The notes under the pieces: generated by a model
Seen by the model: the letters and a program-made list of their open reading frames with translations, nothing else
Databases searched by the model: none
Told to the model about the DNA's origin: nothing
Program-made: the position numbers and the translations under genes
DNA from: Meandrina meandrites
Lineage: Eukaryota > Cnidaria > Anthozoa > Scleractinia > Meandrinidae
DNA: 64,000 bases
Direction: 5' to 3'
Assembly (NCBI GenBank): GCA_963693305.1
Contig: OY855903.1
Location: forward strand, 54,563,150-54,627,149
Shown: in pieces, positions 33,175 through 44,265 of the stretch
How positions within the stretch are numbered: the stretch's first letter is position 1
How the letters are laid out: the number at the start of each line of letters is the position of its first letter

Positions 33175-34508
33175 TAAACGCAGTGAAAGTACTGACCATT
33201 CCCCACCTGGAGCTACAAGCAGCGGTACTGGCCACCAGGCTATGCCAGTCCATAGCAAAGGAATCGCAACTTCAGTTTAAGAAAGTCACTCTTCTCAAAT
33301 AGTAATATCGTATTGTCATGGATTCCCAGTCAAACAAGAGAGTTCAAGTCAGCTCGAGTCGCAGAGATTCAGCAATTCTGACCCCTCTCAATGGAGACAC
33401 ATGCCTGGAGAGCTAAATGTGGCTGATGATGTATCTCGTGGCATACCAGCACAACAGCTCACTGGCAGATGGAAGCGGGGACCAGAAGTCTTATGGCTAC
33501 CAACGAGGAATGGCCTTAAGAAGCCTCAGCTGCTAACTGGCTCCCTTGAAGTTATCGACTGCAAGAAGTTTTCAGGTTGGAGAAATTTTGTCAGAGTAAC
33601 CACCTATGTATTGAGATTCAGCTGGAACGTACAAACGTGATGCCAAACAAAGAGATTACCTGAAAACTGCGCAGAGCTGATTCAATTGAGCGGTGGACCG
33701 CTCGCGCCTCAAGAACTGGAGAATGCCGAAAAGTTCCGGATTAAAGAAAGCCAGAAAGCCCTTAATGATCGCCTGAAGAGAGGAGATTTGAAAAGTTTAA
33801 GTCCGTTTACAGATGATAGTGGAATCATCAGAGTTGGTGGTCGAGTAAATAAAGTTTTTGTCTCCTTTGAAATAAAACACTCTGCTGTGCTCCCCCAGAC
33901 CATTGGATATCTCTTCTAATAACTCAACACTCATCAGATCGGACACGTGACAGTAGCAACCACAGTGGCAAAGATCAGATAGAAGTTTTGGGTCATAAGA
34001 GCTCGTGATTTGGCCAAGTCTGTGAAATTCCCATGTGTGCTCTGCCAATGCTCTTTGAATTTTACATGTGCTTACTGGAAGTGGCTAACCTCATGAACCA
34101 ACGCCCTATTGGAAGAATTCCTAACACCCTGATGATGGCTCATATCTGTGTCCCAACAATATGCTTCTTGGACAAGTTTCTCCAACAGCGCCGCAAGGAC
34201 CGTTCTGAGAAACCAAGAACCCCCGACATAGATTAGAGTTTGTAAAGAAGATTGTGGACACCTTCTGGAGACATTGGTCCCAAAAAAGGTGGAATGCTAA
34301 AAAGTGCACATTGAAAGTGGACGACGTGGTCATAATGGAGGATTCCAACTCTATTATTGGAAGATGGACCATTGGAAGATTCATCAATGTCTACCCAGGG
34401 AAGGATGGCATAGTCTGGAACGTGAAGGTTACGACGCCATCCTCAGAGTACCAGAGGCCTATTACAAAGAGTGTGGTCATATATTCCACAGAAGGATATG
34501 AGGACTGA
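33175..34508 (+). pseudogene. BEL/Pao RNase H to integrase end, core deleted
   Basis: Blocks: VLTIPHLELQAAVLATRLC (RNase H, 33190), PSQWRHMPGELNVADDVSRG (33381-33440), CKKFSGWRNFVRVTTYVLRF, a zinc-binding region with SGIIRVGGRVNKV (33820) and the HQIGH of the H-H-C-C finger, then SVKFPCVLCQ (34020). The integrase catalytic core that should follow is missing: sequence jumps to a region with YTCLLEV-type ANLMNQRPIGRIPNT (about 34087) and the C-terminal WTIGRFINVYPGKDGIVWNV (34366-34425), ending in ITKSVVIYSTEGYED (stop 34506). Frameshifts occur throughout. Loss of the whole DDE core is the main structural defect. Confidence 0.82.
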
Positions 34509-34509
34509 T

Positions 34510-34912
34510 TAGTTCTAGTGGGTTCTGGCTTTTACTGGGACATTGTGATTGGAGACACATTGTGTCTAGAGATGGTCCAACAGCAATCAGCAGCAAGTTC
34601 AGGTACCTTTAAAGGGGCAAAAACTGACAATTACATCACTTCAAATCTTATTTGAGAGAAACAGATGAAGTTACAGAAATAATGCGATAATTTTAGGAAA
34701 CAGAAAGCACTGGAATCCAAGACACCTCCAAACATCAACAAGCCATCAATCTCAAAGACAACTTTTAGACATTTTGTTTAATAGTGACTTTTTATGACAA
34801 CGGGCAGACGATCAGCAAATGTGTGAAACACCACAAATTAGAAGTGGAGCCTGCACTATTAAGCGAGTATCTCAACATCATTTAAGAGCAAGAAAGAAAA
34901 GGAATAATTGAA
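34510..34912. other. Non-coding, possible BEL LTR remnant
   Basis: Directly after the BEL integrase stop. An LTR would be expected here but no TG...CA boundaries or repeat partner were found. Confidence 0.3.
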
Positions 34913-35580
34913 ATGGCTGATAAAGCCCTTGCCGATGACAGCAATAACAAAGGACATTGGAATGGAGGTTTCATCAACATTACATCTGAAGGAGAGGAAA
35001 GCCTTGTATCAGAACCATACGACATGAACGACGAGATTGAGTTCGCGCAACTAGAATTTAACAGTACAAATAATGATAACAGTGGAGAAGATGCAGGACC
35101 GTATTCTAGCGAACCTTTTGCAGACGACGAATGGCTGAGAGAACATTATCGAGAAAGAGAAATTATCAAAGAAAACAAACGGCAGTTACAGAATCGACTG
35201 ACATTTGTGGAATGAACACATGGTAAGTTCTTTACATTCTCCGCCAGGTCGCCACGGCAGGCTCAAGCGTTCGTTGTTATTTTTAGTTCATTGTTATTGT
35301 CATTATTAAGCTTACATTTACCATATTTTCAGGTGCAAATGCCGTAAATGTAAACTTCAATTTTTGCAAAACTGTAAGGAGTGCAAGCGCCGCCAAGAAA
35401 TTGAGAAATGCAAGGATTTGCTCGGGAGTGAGATCTTGAGGTTGACGCCAGGCCGGATTGCATCACAAATCATCCCGGATTCAGCACAGTGTGCCTAAAC
35501 AGGTGGTCTTTACAGTCTGCTGCTGCCAAATACAAGGCTCAAGACGGTTCAAGGTACAGGCAAACGGAAACAGAAACTGA
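34913..35580 (+). pseudogene. P2X7 C-terminal-domain family gene, second copy
   Basis: Exon 1 (34913-35222) encodes an acidic N-terminus starting MADKALADDSNNKG with a DDEWLREHYREREIIKENKR segment; exon 2 (35333-35580) follows an intron with GTAAGT donor and TTTTCAG acceptor. Across the junction the zinc-type region reads W-C-K-C-R-K-C-K; then CKECKRRQEIEKC, and after a frame change the hallmark CITNHPGFSTVCLNRWSLQS (P2X7-like C-x-x-x-H-P-G-F-x-x-x-C). Exon 2 ends at a GTAAGT donor. Two single-base frame changes (near 35210 and 35430) break the frame. It is a different branch of the family from the 12-13.4 kb copy. The N-terminal half has no named domain. Confidence 0.6.
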
Positions 35581-35589
35581 GTAAGTTTT

Positions 35590-36715
35590 CAAAATGTATG
35601 TTTGGCCTTTTGTGGACACAGTTCTTGTTCAGTTGCCCCACACCACCACCTCCACCCCCACCCCCACCTCCCTTCACAGAATAAAGCTTATAACAAATCT
35701 TATCACTTGCTTGTAGACTGCTTGTAACTTAAATGTGACGTTGTCTGTTTTTCTTTTTTTTTTTTACATATCCCACTCTGATCACAGTAGATATTCTGTT
35801 CTTTTACACCAGGACTTTCATTTAAACAGTGAATTACTAAAACAATCCAATATTTTGTCAATATTTCTTTTCTCCTTAGCAACAAAATGTAATTCCACCA
35901 ACGATACAAGCCCACAACAGCCAACAGTGGAGACTTTTAATGGATTTAATGTTTTGGATAATTGGTATTAAAAGCCCTTTCTCAAATCGATGTATTAGTT
36001 TTTCTCAGAAATTGTAATTGTTTTAATTTATTGGTAACAGGACTTTGTGTCATCCAATTAGATCTGTAGTTATACTTGTGATTAACAAATCGGCAATAGT
36101 AGTGGAGCATTTTCTCTGTCTGTCTATCTGTCTATTTAATTGTCATTTTTTTTTTTTTAAATTCTGTCAAAGTATGATTTATTTTCATAAAATGCAAACA
36201 CTGATAAATCCAACCAGCCAACTTAATGATTGTATGTTTTCCTGGACTACACAAAAGATATGCCAACTGGCAGAAACATCAAGTGGGTGGCATTATAGAG
36301 ATAGCGATAAACCTCAGAAGCCCCACAGGGAGAGCTAGGGCCTTACAAGATGGCAAAAATGAGAAAAAAATGTTCTTCAGAGATAGGCTAATTAGAGAGA
36401 GGAACAGAGAGGGGAGACTTTCAAGAGGGTTTTCAGTAAATATTGTAATTGTTTTGGTTGAGAATCCAGCTACTTTGACTCATTGCTGGCATACTTCAAA
36501 TAAATTTGTGTTTGTTTTATAAGGCTGTATTATTAATGAAAGGTGCCCCAATTTTTTTCTGGGGATGGAGAAGGGAGATTACTTTAGAATGGTACTAATC
36601 CAAGCAAATTATACAGTACCAGTGCCTCTTCAGTCCAGAAAGAACTTTGGTATGTATGGATCATTGACACTGAATACCATGGTGATTGCATGGTGTTTTT
36701 TCCCCTTTCTTGTAG
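35590..36715. other. Non-coding, repeats
   Basis: Contains a pyrimidine-rich CCACC tract (35640-35676), the repeat shared with 23510-23572 (35948-36000) and a degenerate GTCTGTAATCA palindrome half (about 36066). A 36226-36420 frame with many Arg/Lys has no recognised domain and may be an unrecognised exon ending at TTTTCAG|TAAATATT. Confidence 0.45.
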
Positions 36716-36716
36716 A

Positions 36717-36849
36717 AAGCCTTGGAGGATCTACCAAAATTGTATAGCACTCCAAAGAATGCCTTGAAGGTGCTTCTTTCAAAACTCTTTACAGAGGAAG
36801 AGCTCGTCTCCTGCTCCATCAAAGGCACAAATTGTAACCTTCAGAACAG
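36717..36849 (+). other. BEN-domain-like exon
   Basis: A strong acceptor (CCCCTTTCTTGTAG) precedes a frame with KALEDLPKLYSTPKNALKVL, LSKLFTEEELVSCSIKGTNC and NRWWK before a stop at about 36862. This matches the central and C-terminal helices of BEN domains, where L-L-x-x-[LF]-F-[TS]-x-E-E-L precedes S-x-x-G. No preceding exon is certain. Could be part of a host gene or of a BEN-carrying mobile element. Confidence 0.4.
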
Positions 36850-36862
36850 ATGGTGGAAGTAA

Positions 36863-37520
36863 TGGAAGGATCAGGGGTATACTGGTACTCCTACCAGTGA
36901 GCATATTGCTCGGCATTCAAGAGCTGGCTAAGCTATGCTGCAACTGATATGTTTCTTTTTTAACAAGGACACCCTTGCTGCCTGTTGTACAATGAAAAAT
37001 GTACAACAAATGTACAATGGAAATGAAATAAAAAAAGAAAAAAGCAATGGCCATCAGCCATTGAATCCAGTCGTCACCCAGGCACAAATTGGTAAGCTGC
37101 ATTGAATTGTACCTTTATAAGTCTTTGAAAAGAAAAAGTCCATACAGACAAATACAATATCAGATTGTAACACACTTCATGCTTTGTAACTTATTGACAA
37201 TCATACGATTGTCAAATGGACATGTTATTATTAAACATGTCCAGTTAACACAGATAATTATGTCCAAGATTGTCCACTAGGGAGATGCCAGCTCTTTATG
37301 ATAAGCGTCACAGTGTCCTCATTGATGTAGAATAAGTTCATTTTTATTCAGGTAAAGTTTGTTTCAAGTGTCCCAAAGAAGGACCAACACCAAGCCAGGT
37401 TGTCCACAAAATAAACATGAGGTGTGTGGAGGCCAGAAGGCCACCCAGAAGCTATCATACCACAACAAACAATAATTAATATTACTATTTTTTAATCTAA
37501 ATGTTACAGTTCCATTATAC
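36863..37520. other. Non-coding
   Basis: Nothing supported. A short Cys-containing frame near 37350-37400 behind a TTTATTCAG acceptor-like site was not convincing. Confidence 0.4.
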
Positions 37521-37643
37521 ATGGCGGCTGTAGTGGGCGACCGAGTACCATCTTTTAGAGGTTACCGAGACTCAGTGCTGAAAATTGAGCAATATACGAT
37601 GCAAAACTCATATTTACCGCAAATATTGAACCATACTCCGTGA
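37521..37643 (+). CDS. Short ORF MAAVVGDRVPSF..., upstream exon candidate
   Basis: A 40-codon frame with the ATG in an ATGGCGGCT context: MAAVVGDRVPSFRGYRDSVL then KIEQYTMQNSYLPQILNHTP. It ends at TGA, but the stop overlaps a donor-like CC|GTGAGT, so this may be a first exon. It lies 23 bp before the MAKWPEIEFPD frame. Function unknown. Confidence 0.35.
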   Translation: MAAVVGDRVPSFRGYRDSVLKIEQYTMQNSYLPQILNHTP

Positions 37644-37666
37644 GTGCAAATTTTTTCTCTCACTCG

Positions 37667-37855
37667 ATGGCAAAATGGCCAGAGATTGAGTTTCCTGATA
37701 TTGTGAATTACTTGCTGTTTTCCACAAGCAAGTTTACAAAAGAGCAAGTGAAAGCCTACAAAAGCCTGCAGGCCTATCAATACTTCGTTGCTGGCTGGGT
37801 AAAAAACATCTACGTTGGAAAAGCTATGCCAGACATGACAATTTTAATCAGAAAG
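37667..37855 (+). pseudogene. N-terminal exon of a YqaJ/SWIM-type multi-copy protein
   Basis: MAKWPEIEFPDIVNYLLFST followed by YTKEQ-like FTKEQVKAYKSLQAYQYFV and GWVKNIYV, ending AGAAAG|GTAACA. This matches the first exon of a cnidarian multi-copy family whose later exons carry a SWIM zinc finger and a YqaJ-type viral-recombinase nuclease. Those later exons were not found in this window, so it is listed as a fragment. The next recognisable coding segment on this strand is the RPA-like one. Confidence 0.5.
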
Positions 37856-38280
37856 GTAACACAAACCCACCAGTTAGATACTTGTATGTTGCATAGTTGG
37901 AAGTGATCTCATGTAGAAATTTTTGTAGAGCTCTACGCTTCTACACATGCCATTCATGCCTTTCGTGGTCCACAAGCTAACTTGCAATGGTCCCCATTCG
38001 TCTCTCTGTCTCTTAAGAAAGCGGGAGTTGATAATGCAATAAGAGACTACTGGGGACAAGTCAGGTCTATGAGCGTGTAGCTATGGTACCGGATACAACC
38101 TTATATTGGTGTAGAAATTTATGTAGAGCTGTATGCTTCTTCTCATGCCATTCTTTCCGTAAACAGTCCATAGGCAGCAGCTTCGGAACTGCGTAACATT
38201 ATACCCATTGGGCAATCACGTTTTCTCCATTCATGTACCCCCACCCCCATACTCTTTAACTACAATGTTATATCTCTACT

Positions 38281-39130
38281 TTAAAGTGTTATAGCCTATG
38301 CATTTCGGAAATTTAAGGTGGCTCTGAAACCACCCTGGAGAATTTTTTTTAACTTTGCAAAAAGTTGCATCTTAACATGCCAATCATTATTCAATAATAA
38401 AAAATGGGGGTCACCAGACTCGTTTTTGAGTTATAAGCGCTTAAAGGGAAAATTAAGGGTGTTTTTAACAGGTAAAACTGTTGCTATAGTAACCAGTGAC
38501 ATCATGAAAATGACCACAACTTGTTCAGCAATGATTGGGAAATTGTGTTATATCATTATTGTAGCAGCAACTGATAAAGATTTGTAGTACTGACCCGTAG
38601 TACTGATCCAATAAAGTTTAAGAGCTGGAAAGTGCTGGAAACCGTTGCGAGCCTCCTTAAGCGTCAAGAACTTTTCTGGAAGTGCTTTACTTGGCACAAC
38701 TCCTGATACTACTATTTCAGAAAGTGACACTGCCATTCAAGAGGTAAAGGGGAAAGATTTCCTTTCAGATTGAGAAATGACTGAAACAATGCCTGAATTC
38801 AAGTTTGTAGACAAACTGAATATTTTTACATCATGTCAAATCAAAGCATGTAACAAAAAGATGCCTTATGTTTTAAATTGTAAGGTCACTACTTGCCCAA
38901 CTTGTGGTACATCCCAGAGATTTGCATCTGCAAAATCAGGAATCACAGCACGATTGTGTGCAGGGATAGATGGAAAAGATGTATGTTTCACAGCTTTCAA
39001 CGATGTCATGTAAAAATTGCTTCTCAAAGTCAATTTAACAATGCAAGCAAAATCTCAAGAAATCACGGAAGCTCTTCTTGGTCTGGAGAATATCTCTCTT
39101 TGCTATGATACAAAGTCACATTTTATCAAA
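38281..39130 (+). pseudogene. RPA-like OB-fold/zinc-ribbon protein fragment
   Basis: After removing the TTAA element (38317-38660) the frame reads ...LSVKNFSGSALLGTTP, TISESDTAIQEVKGKDFLSD, a stop, MTETMPEFKFVDKLNIFTSC, CQIKACNKKM and CPTCGTSQRFASAKSGITAR, then LCAGIDGKDVCFTAFNDVM and, beyond another stop, ALLGLENISLCYDTKSHF. The C-x4-C...C-x2-C pattern and flanking strands resemble the C-terminal zinc-ribbon OB fold of RPA70-like proteins seen as a multi-copy family in corals. Two stops. Family call by motif, moderate. Confidence 0.42.
38317..38656. mobile_element. TTAA-flanked MITE (GGTGGCTC end) inside the RPA-like gene
   Basis: Begins GGTGGCTCTGAAACCACC after TTAA (38313-38316) and ends GCGAGCCTCC before TTAA (38657-38660). 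Ends are GGTGGCTC and, complemented, GGAGGCTC. 340 bp, no coding. Confidence 0.65.
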
Positions 39131-40190
39131 GACATTATCAATTAGTACAACCCTCAATGTCTATTCCATCTCGCAACAAACATGGCCGCCCGCACTTCCT
39201 AACCATTGGTTACTGCTAGTTCATTAGATGTGATCATGTAATTATTGTTAAGTACCACTGTGTTTTAGATTAACATTTAAATTTATTTTGCTAATAATTT
39301 CCTGAATTTTTTTCATGGCTTTTCCAGGCACTCAGATGATTTATGTGGCTCTTTCATGATAGAACATTCATAAAATCCTCAACGAAGCTTTACAATCAGA
39401 TCCTGAAACACCACAGTGAGGTGCATGTACAGACGGTTTCGAGGTTATTGCAGGCTAAAGATACATTTCATACACAAGCACAACAAGGAATGTTTAGCCT
39501 CAAAATGACTCAACAAAATGCATCGACATTGTATTGTCCTGAAGGCTCGATGCAGTTCACAAGGCTCCAGTTCCTGGAAGCCCCTCTTGGTAGTCTTTAC
39601 TTTAGTTAATATACATCATAGATTTCTTAACGTTTGTGTCCCATAAATAAGGTGCAACTGCTAGTACTTGCTTGAAGGAATTGTGTTGGAATGAAGTTCA
39701 CACATCAGCTGCAGCGCACTGTCAGACGTGAAGTAAATAGGCTGACTATGAAGGTCTATAGCACTGAGTTTTAAAGACTGCTACCATGATCCAGGCAGCT
39801 TCTCAGATGGGTGTCCATATTGCTATAACTACTTATTTATTTATGACTCATCACCAGAAACAGATTATCAAAAACACCCTGTCTATCAATACATTTAATG
39901 TCTCTCCAAGATTTCATACAACAAAGATTCGTGAAGGTCATTCCCCAGTATTGTATTGCACATCCCTACTATGCATAATTTCATGCATGATTAATGTGTG
40001 TGCATTAAGAACCAGTCGTCGGAAATGTGAATTTAGCAAGCAGTTGTGACTATACAGTAATCGTGTTGCTCCTAAACAAGCATGGGGACCCTTCACTTTT
40101 ATTTCAAAATTTTAGTTCCTATAATATAGACAATCAATTTATAGACGTTTGACAAAAATCTCAGTGCAGGTTCTATTTCAGTGGAATAAC
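39131..40190. other. No recognised gene
   Basis: A frame at 39343-39609 of 88 codons follows an acceptor-like TTTTCCAG at 39328 but shows no domain. A second frame at 39786-40049 is also unrecognised. Otherwise AT-rich. Confidence 0.35.
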
Positions 40191-40194
40191 TTTA

Positions 40195-41300
40195 AACAAA
40201 GCAGCACCAGGGTATCAAAAAGCCATTAACAACAACCTACAAGCCCTGATAGAAAGAATTGCCACAGAGATATAATATCATGGTACAACAATCCATACAG
40301 CAAGAATGTTGCCACCAATGTCAAACAGACTTCTCTAAAAATCTCAGATGAACAATGTCCAAACAGCCACCATCACACCAGATCTTTAACCGTAGCACAG
40401 GGAAATTTAGCTCTAGCTGCATCAGACTCACCATAAGGAATACCTCACGAAGAGCCACAATAAATCAACCCTACACAAGATGAATGTGGCACTTACAACA
40501 ATGCAACTGCAAAAAAAAACCAACTGACTGCCCTATGGCTATTAAGGGGGGTCCTTCTTAACTACTAAGTTGTTGCTAAGGAAGGTATCTAACCGCCATA
40601 TTTTGGAAATTTGACCTGCTACAGATAAGCTTTTTTCGCAACTTTGTTCAATTGAAGAGTCCTTCAAGAGTTTCAAATCACGGCCATATTTGACAAGTGG
40701 CGTGGCCAGAATAGAAAAAATCCTAAAACTGAAAGGGCATATAAAACTGAAAGTTAAAATCAGTGCCAATAGATAAACAATGTCCACATGCTTAATGCTT
40801 CGTATGGGTTTTACAAAATTTGCATTATTGTAAAAGTTATGACATAATAAACACCCGTATTTTCAGACTTTCTTCAGTAGCGTTTTTTTCTTTCTTGTAA
40901 ACGGTAATCCCATACGTAGGATTATAAAGAAGGCTATGTTATCTCCGATTCTTTAAAAAATTCAGAACTCTTCCTTTTTTCCTCTAAGTTTTAGGGATTT
41001 TAAATTCTAACGCGCGGTTTAGGACTGGCACTAGTTATGCAGGCGCAATGTCAATATTTCAAGCAGGTATTTCCTGTGCCACAAAATTTATCATTTAGCG
41101 TTACAAAACGGTCCAAAATGGCTTGCCACTAAAACTGGTCTTCAGGAATTCCCTAGCAACTGCTCTAGATCTGTAGTTAAGAAGGACCCCCCTTAAGCAA
41201 TAGGAACAACCAAAGAAACAAGCCTGACCAACCCCACCTTGAAAGATCATACCCTTGACAGATGTTAAAGCAAGCTACAATTTACTCTTGTTCAAGACTA
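40195..41300 (+). pseudogene. Penelope-like element remnant (RT end to GIY-YIG linker)
   Basis: Blocks resembling the region between the RT and the GIY-YIG endonuclease of Penelope-like elements: YQKAINNNLQALIERI, ISWYNNPYSKNVATNVKQTS (about 40265-40330) and the Cys motif CNCKKKPTDCPMAI (40504-40543). Other blocks are scrambled by frameshifts. The TTAA MITE (40546-41192) is inserted immediately after the Cys motif. What follows (41197-41300) is too decayed to show the endonuclease. No RT catalytic core is present. Confidence 0.5.
40546..41192. mobile_element. TTAA-flanked MITE, family 1, copy 1
   Basis: 647 bp with terminal inverted repeats GGGGGGTCCTTCTTAACTAC at both ends, flanked by TTAA at 40542-40545 and 41193-41196. 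It is homologous along its length, in opposite orientation, to 53612-54259. No transposase. Confidence 0.9.
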
Positions 41301-41309
41301 CATTTGCAC

Positions 41310-41831
41310 TAAAATAGACTTTTAAAATAACCTGACAGATCTTAAAGCAAGCTACAATGTACTCTATACAACCCACTTCCAATCAATATGATTTATACCT
41401 AGATGTATGGCAGAAGTATCTTATAATTTGCAGGCCTGATTTAGCAAACAAATTTTCCTCAAAATGTTCAAAGCTTCCACTGTCAAGCAATATAACAATT
41501 GTTGTTATCTTATAATACATAGATTTAGCCAAGATTAAAAGCGGAGCTCCATATATACATTGAATACACCTGGCATACATGTATGCAACTATGCCAGAAA
41601 GATTCCATAGCCAAAATCGCCACCTCCAATAACAGAAATTTCACTGACAAAATCCTTCCCTTAACCATAGGCAGCTATTAGTCGAGAATATGTAGGTTTG
41701 CTTAGGAATATGCTAATTTGAAGAGTAGAAGTCACCTACCATCAATATTTCCCTGGAGTAAGAAAAAGAATGAGTAGCTAGTAGCGGATGACAAAAAGAA
41801 AGTGGTGCCTAAGGGAGAGCTTTATGAAGTT
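41310..41831. other. Non-coding
   Basis: No supported gene. It contains a second copy of a short AGATGTTAAAGCAAGCTACAAT-type segment (41265 and about 41340). Confidence 0.4.
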
Positions 41832-41835
41832 TTAA

Positions 41836-42492
41836 GGACGTTCGCGCTAATTGTTTATGCGCATCCTTACTGCGCACGTAATTTCTGTCGCAACGCTACG
41901 CCACGTCATGCATCAAGCGCGCGTGCTGAGGAAACTTTCCAACCACATATAGGGTGAGTAGCCGTTGCGACAACTTCGCTTGCAGTTTGCCAGCTTAAAT
42001 GGTCGGTGACCCCTACTTTTTTCTTAACAGATCACTTTTGTTAACGATTATCTACGTTTTGTGAGAAAATGAAAAAAATCTATCGATTAAAAGGTTGATT
42101 TTTTTTGCCCCACGCACGTTCGAATTCCACTTTTTGATCTTTTCGTTTTGCCGTACTACGGGTTCAAATGCCTCTTCCAGGGCTAAATTTTGCATAAAAG
42201 ATGGCAACACTTAAAATTATTTACGCAACAGACGCACTTCTTCAAAATATCACCAAGATCGTTTGCCTCTGTTTTCTCATTATCGATAATTTAACCTACA
42301 AACCTAGAAAGCCGTGCGAAATTACGTGCGCCAATTTTTCAAAATCAGGGTAGTTTTCTACAGACTTAATCTCTGAAATGAAGTCGGTGACCCCCACTTT
42401 TTTTTGTATTTCTGACACAAGTAACTCATTATCCGTCCTCAGTAAAAATTTTAGAAAAATCTATCGACTAGAAAATTTTCGCGCGAACATCC
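41836..42492. mobile_element. TTAA-type MITE (GGACGTTCGCGC ends)
   Basis: Left end GGACGTTCGCGCTAATT after TTAA (41832-41835); right end complement GGATGTTCGCGCGAAAATT, before TCAA (42493-42496), a TTAA with one change. 657 bp. A GTCGGTGACCCC block followed by a T run occurs twice inside (about 42003 and 42384). Confidence 0.8.
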
Positions 42493-42496
42493 TCAA

Positions 42497-43679
42497 GAGG
42501 GAGTCTCTCTAATTTTCGACCGGTCGGCTCCGGATCGAAAAATCAAATCGCCTGATTTTTTGTGAGGTGAAAGGCCTTCATGCCAAAGTAACAAAACCAC
42601 AATCTTTTTGGTTCTTGGCTTAAGGTTTTTTCCGCTAGAGCTAAAAATAATTTTGACTGAATTTTGCTCGAGCGCGACCGAAAATCAAGACGATTGTTTA
42701 CCTTTTTTAAGCGATCGGTGCAAAGCAAGGACAAACTGTACCGCCATAATTTTTACATAGCAAGAAAGATCTACTTCTATTTTATGAGCTGTAGGAGTTT
42801 CAAGCAACTTTAAGGTAATCTATTGGCATTCTATGATATTACTCACCCCTACGTTAGGAGGCTCGAGGGACAACCCGAAAATTGGTCATTTTGTGGACCT
42901 CTTTTCTCAGCTGGCGGATAAAATCAAAACATGGCAGTTACATCAATGTAAAGTCTTAACCTTCTCCTACACGAATATGTAAAAAAATATTGTCTATGAC
43001 GCCTTTGCTGTAAATGTCGAGGGGATAATTTTTCCTATTTTTGAGAAATTATCAAAAACAACACCAAATCGCTAATTGTTTAAAATTTGAATACCTTGGA
43101 CCAATAGCGGTCTTACATCAAGAAAACTAAAGCAAAGCAAACTAAAACATTAGGGAATAGAAATAAAAAGCCATATTCAATAGTGTTTTTAATTTTTAGT
43201 TCGCCGTTTCATTTTATTGGGAGGAGAGTGATCATCGGCTCATTAAATATTCACTGAACAGTGAAATTCGATCCAAACCAGAACTGTCAAATTTCATATC
43301 GCACTGGCCGTCTTAATTTCATTGAATCTCGTTTCAAATCACATTTGTACACAAAACGAATATCCTGAAAATGCTATTTTGTTGTTGTGTTTAAGTTTAA
43401 GCCAAATCTGAGCTTTGAATACGCACTTAGAATACAAACGGAGTTCACTCACGATTTACTCGACCACTGTCAACACTGAATCGAAATTCATTTTCTCTGA
43501 TTGTTGGACTATAAATTGACTTAGTTTACCTGAGTTCCAAAAGGCTTTTCCCCTTTTTCTTTTGACTTTTTCTGTTGGTGATGCATTTAAATGACCGGTG
43601 CAATTTGGAGCTTTGATTCAATCAACGAGCTGCCAGTCCGGTTCTGGTCCTATCTGTCACGCAACGCTAAGGGGTGAAA
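42497..43679 (-). repeat. Left arm of the giant inverted repeat
   Basis: Matches 46611-47794 in reverse complement. Inner boundary set where GTCACGCAAC...GGTGAAA similarity is lost. Confidence 0.9.
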
Positions 43680-44265
43680 CAAGACCACTCTTGCAATTGA
43701 AGCACATTGAGAATATCAGTTTTCATCATCGTTTAAAATGTTGCCTCGAATCCCTAGAACAAAGCTGTCTAGAAAATATTGTTGAAGTGCACAGGACAGA
43801 AAAACACTATTTTTTGCTTGTTTTATTTGGAATTATTTGGTGTTGTCAGAGCTAAGAAAGTACTGCGGAAATTTGGATGTAGTGTGCATTTTGGAACAAG
43901 GATTGCATATTATAAGGGACAAATATAAAGAGGGTATAGAAAGTTTGAGAAGTCTGAAGAGATGAGTGGTGGTGGAGTGTGCTTGTAGTGTAGTATGTTG
44001 CAAGTTTTGTGAGATAGATATTCAACACCTTTTTGGGTTTAATTCAGAATAGCCAGCCATATTTGCAAGAGATGAAAATGTTGCTTATACAGTCTTGAAG
44101 TCATAATAAGGTTATCCAAAAAGTAAATAACCATTAGCACTGCCAAAGCAAGAAATGTAATGCTGGGCAATGAAGCTTTTTCATACCTTTGCTCTATCCG
44201 TTGGTTGATGTTATGTGTAATGTGTACACTATGACTGACATAACTATCATTTTAACTGTGTTTAA

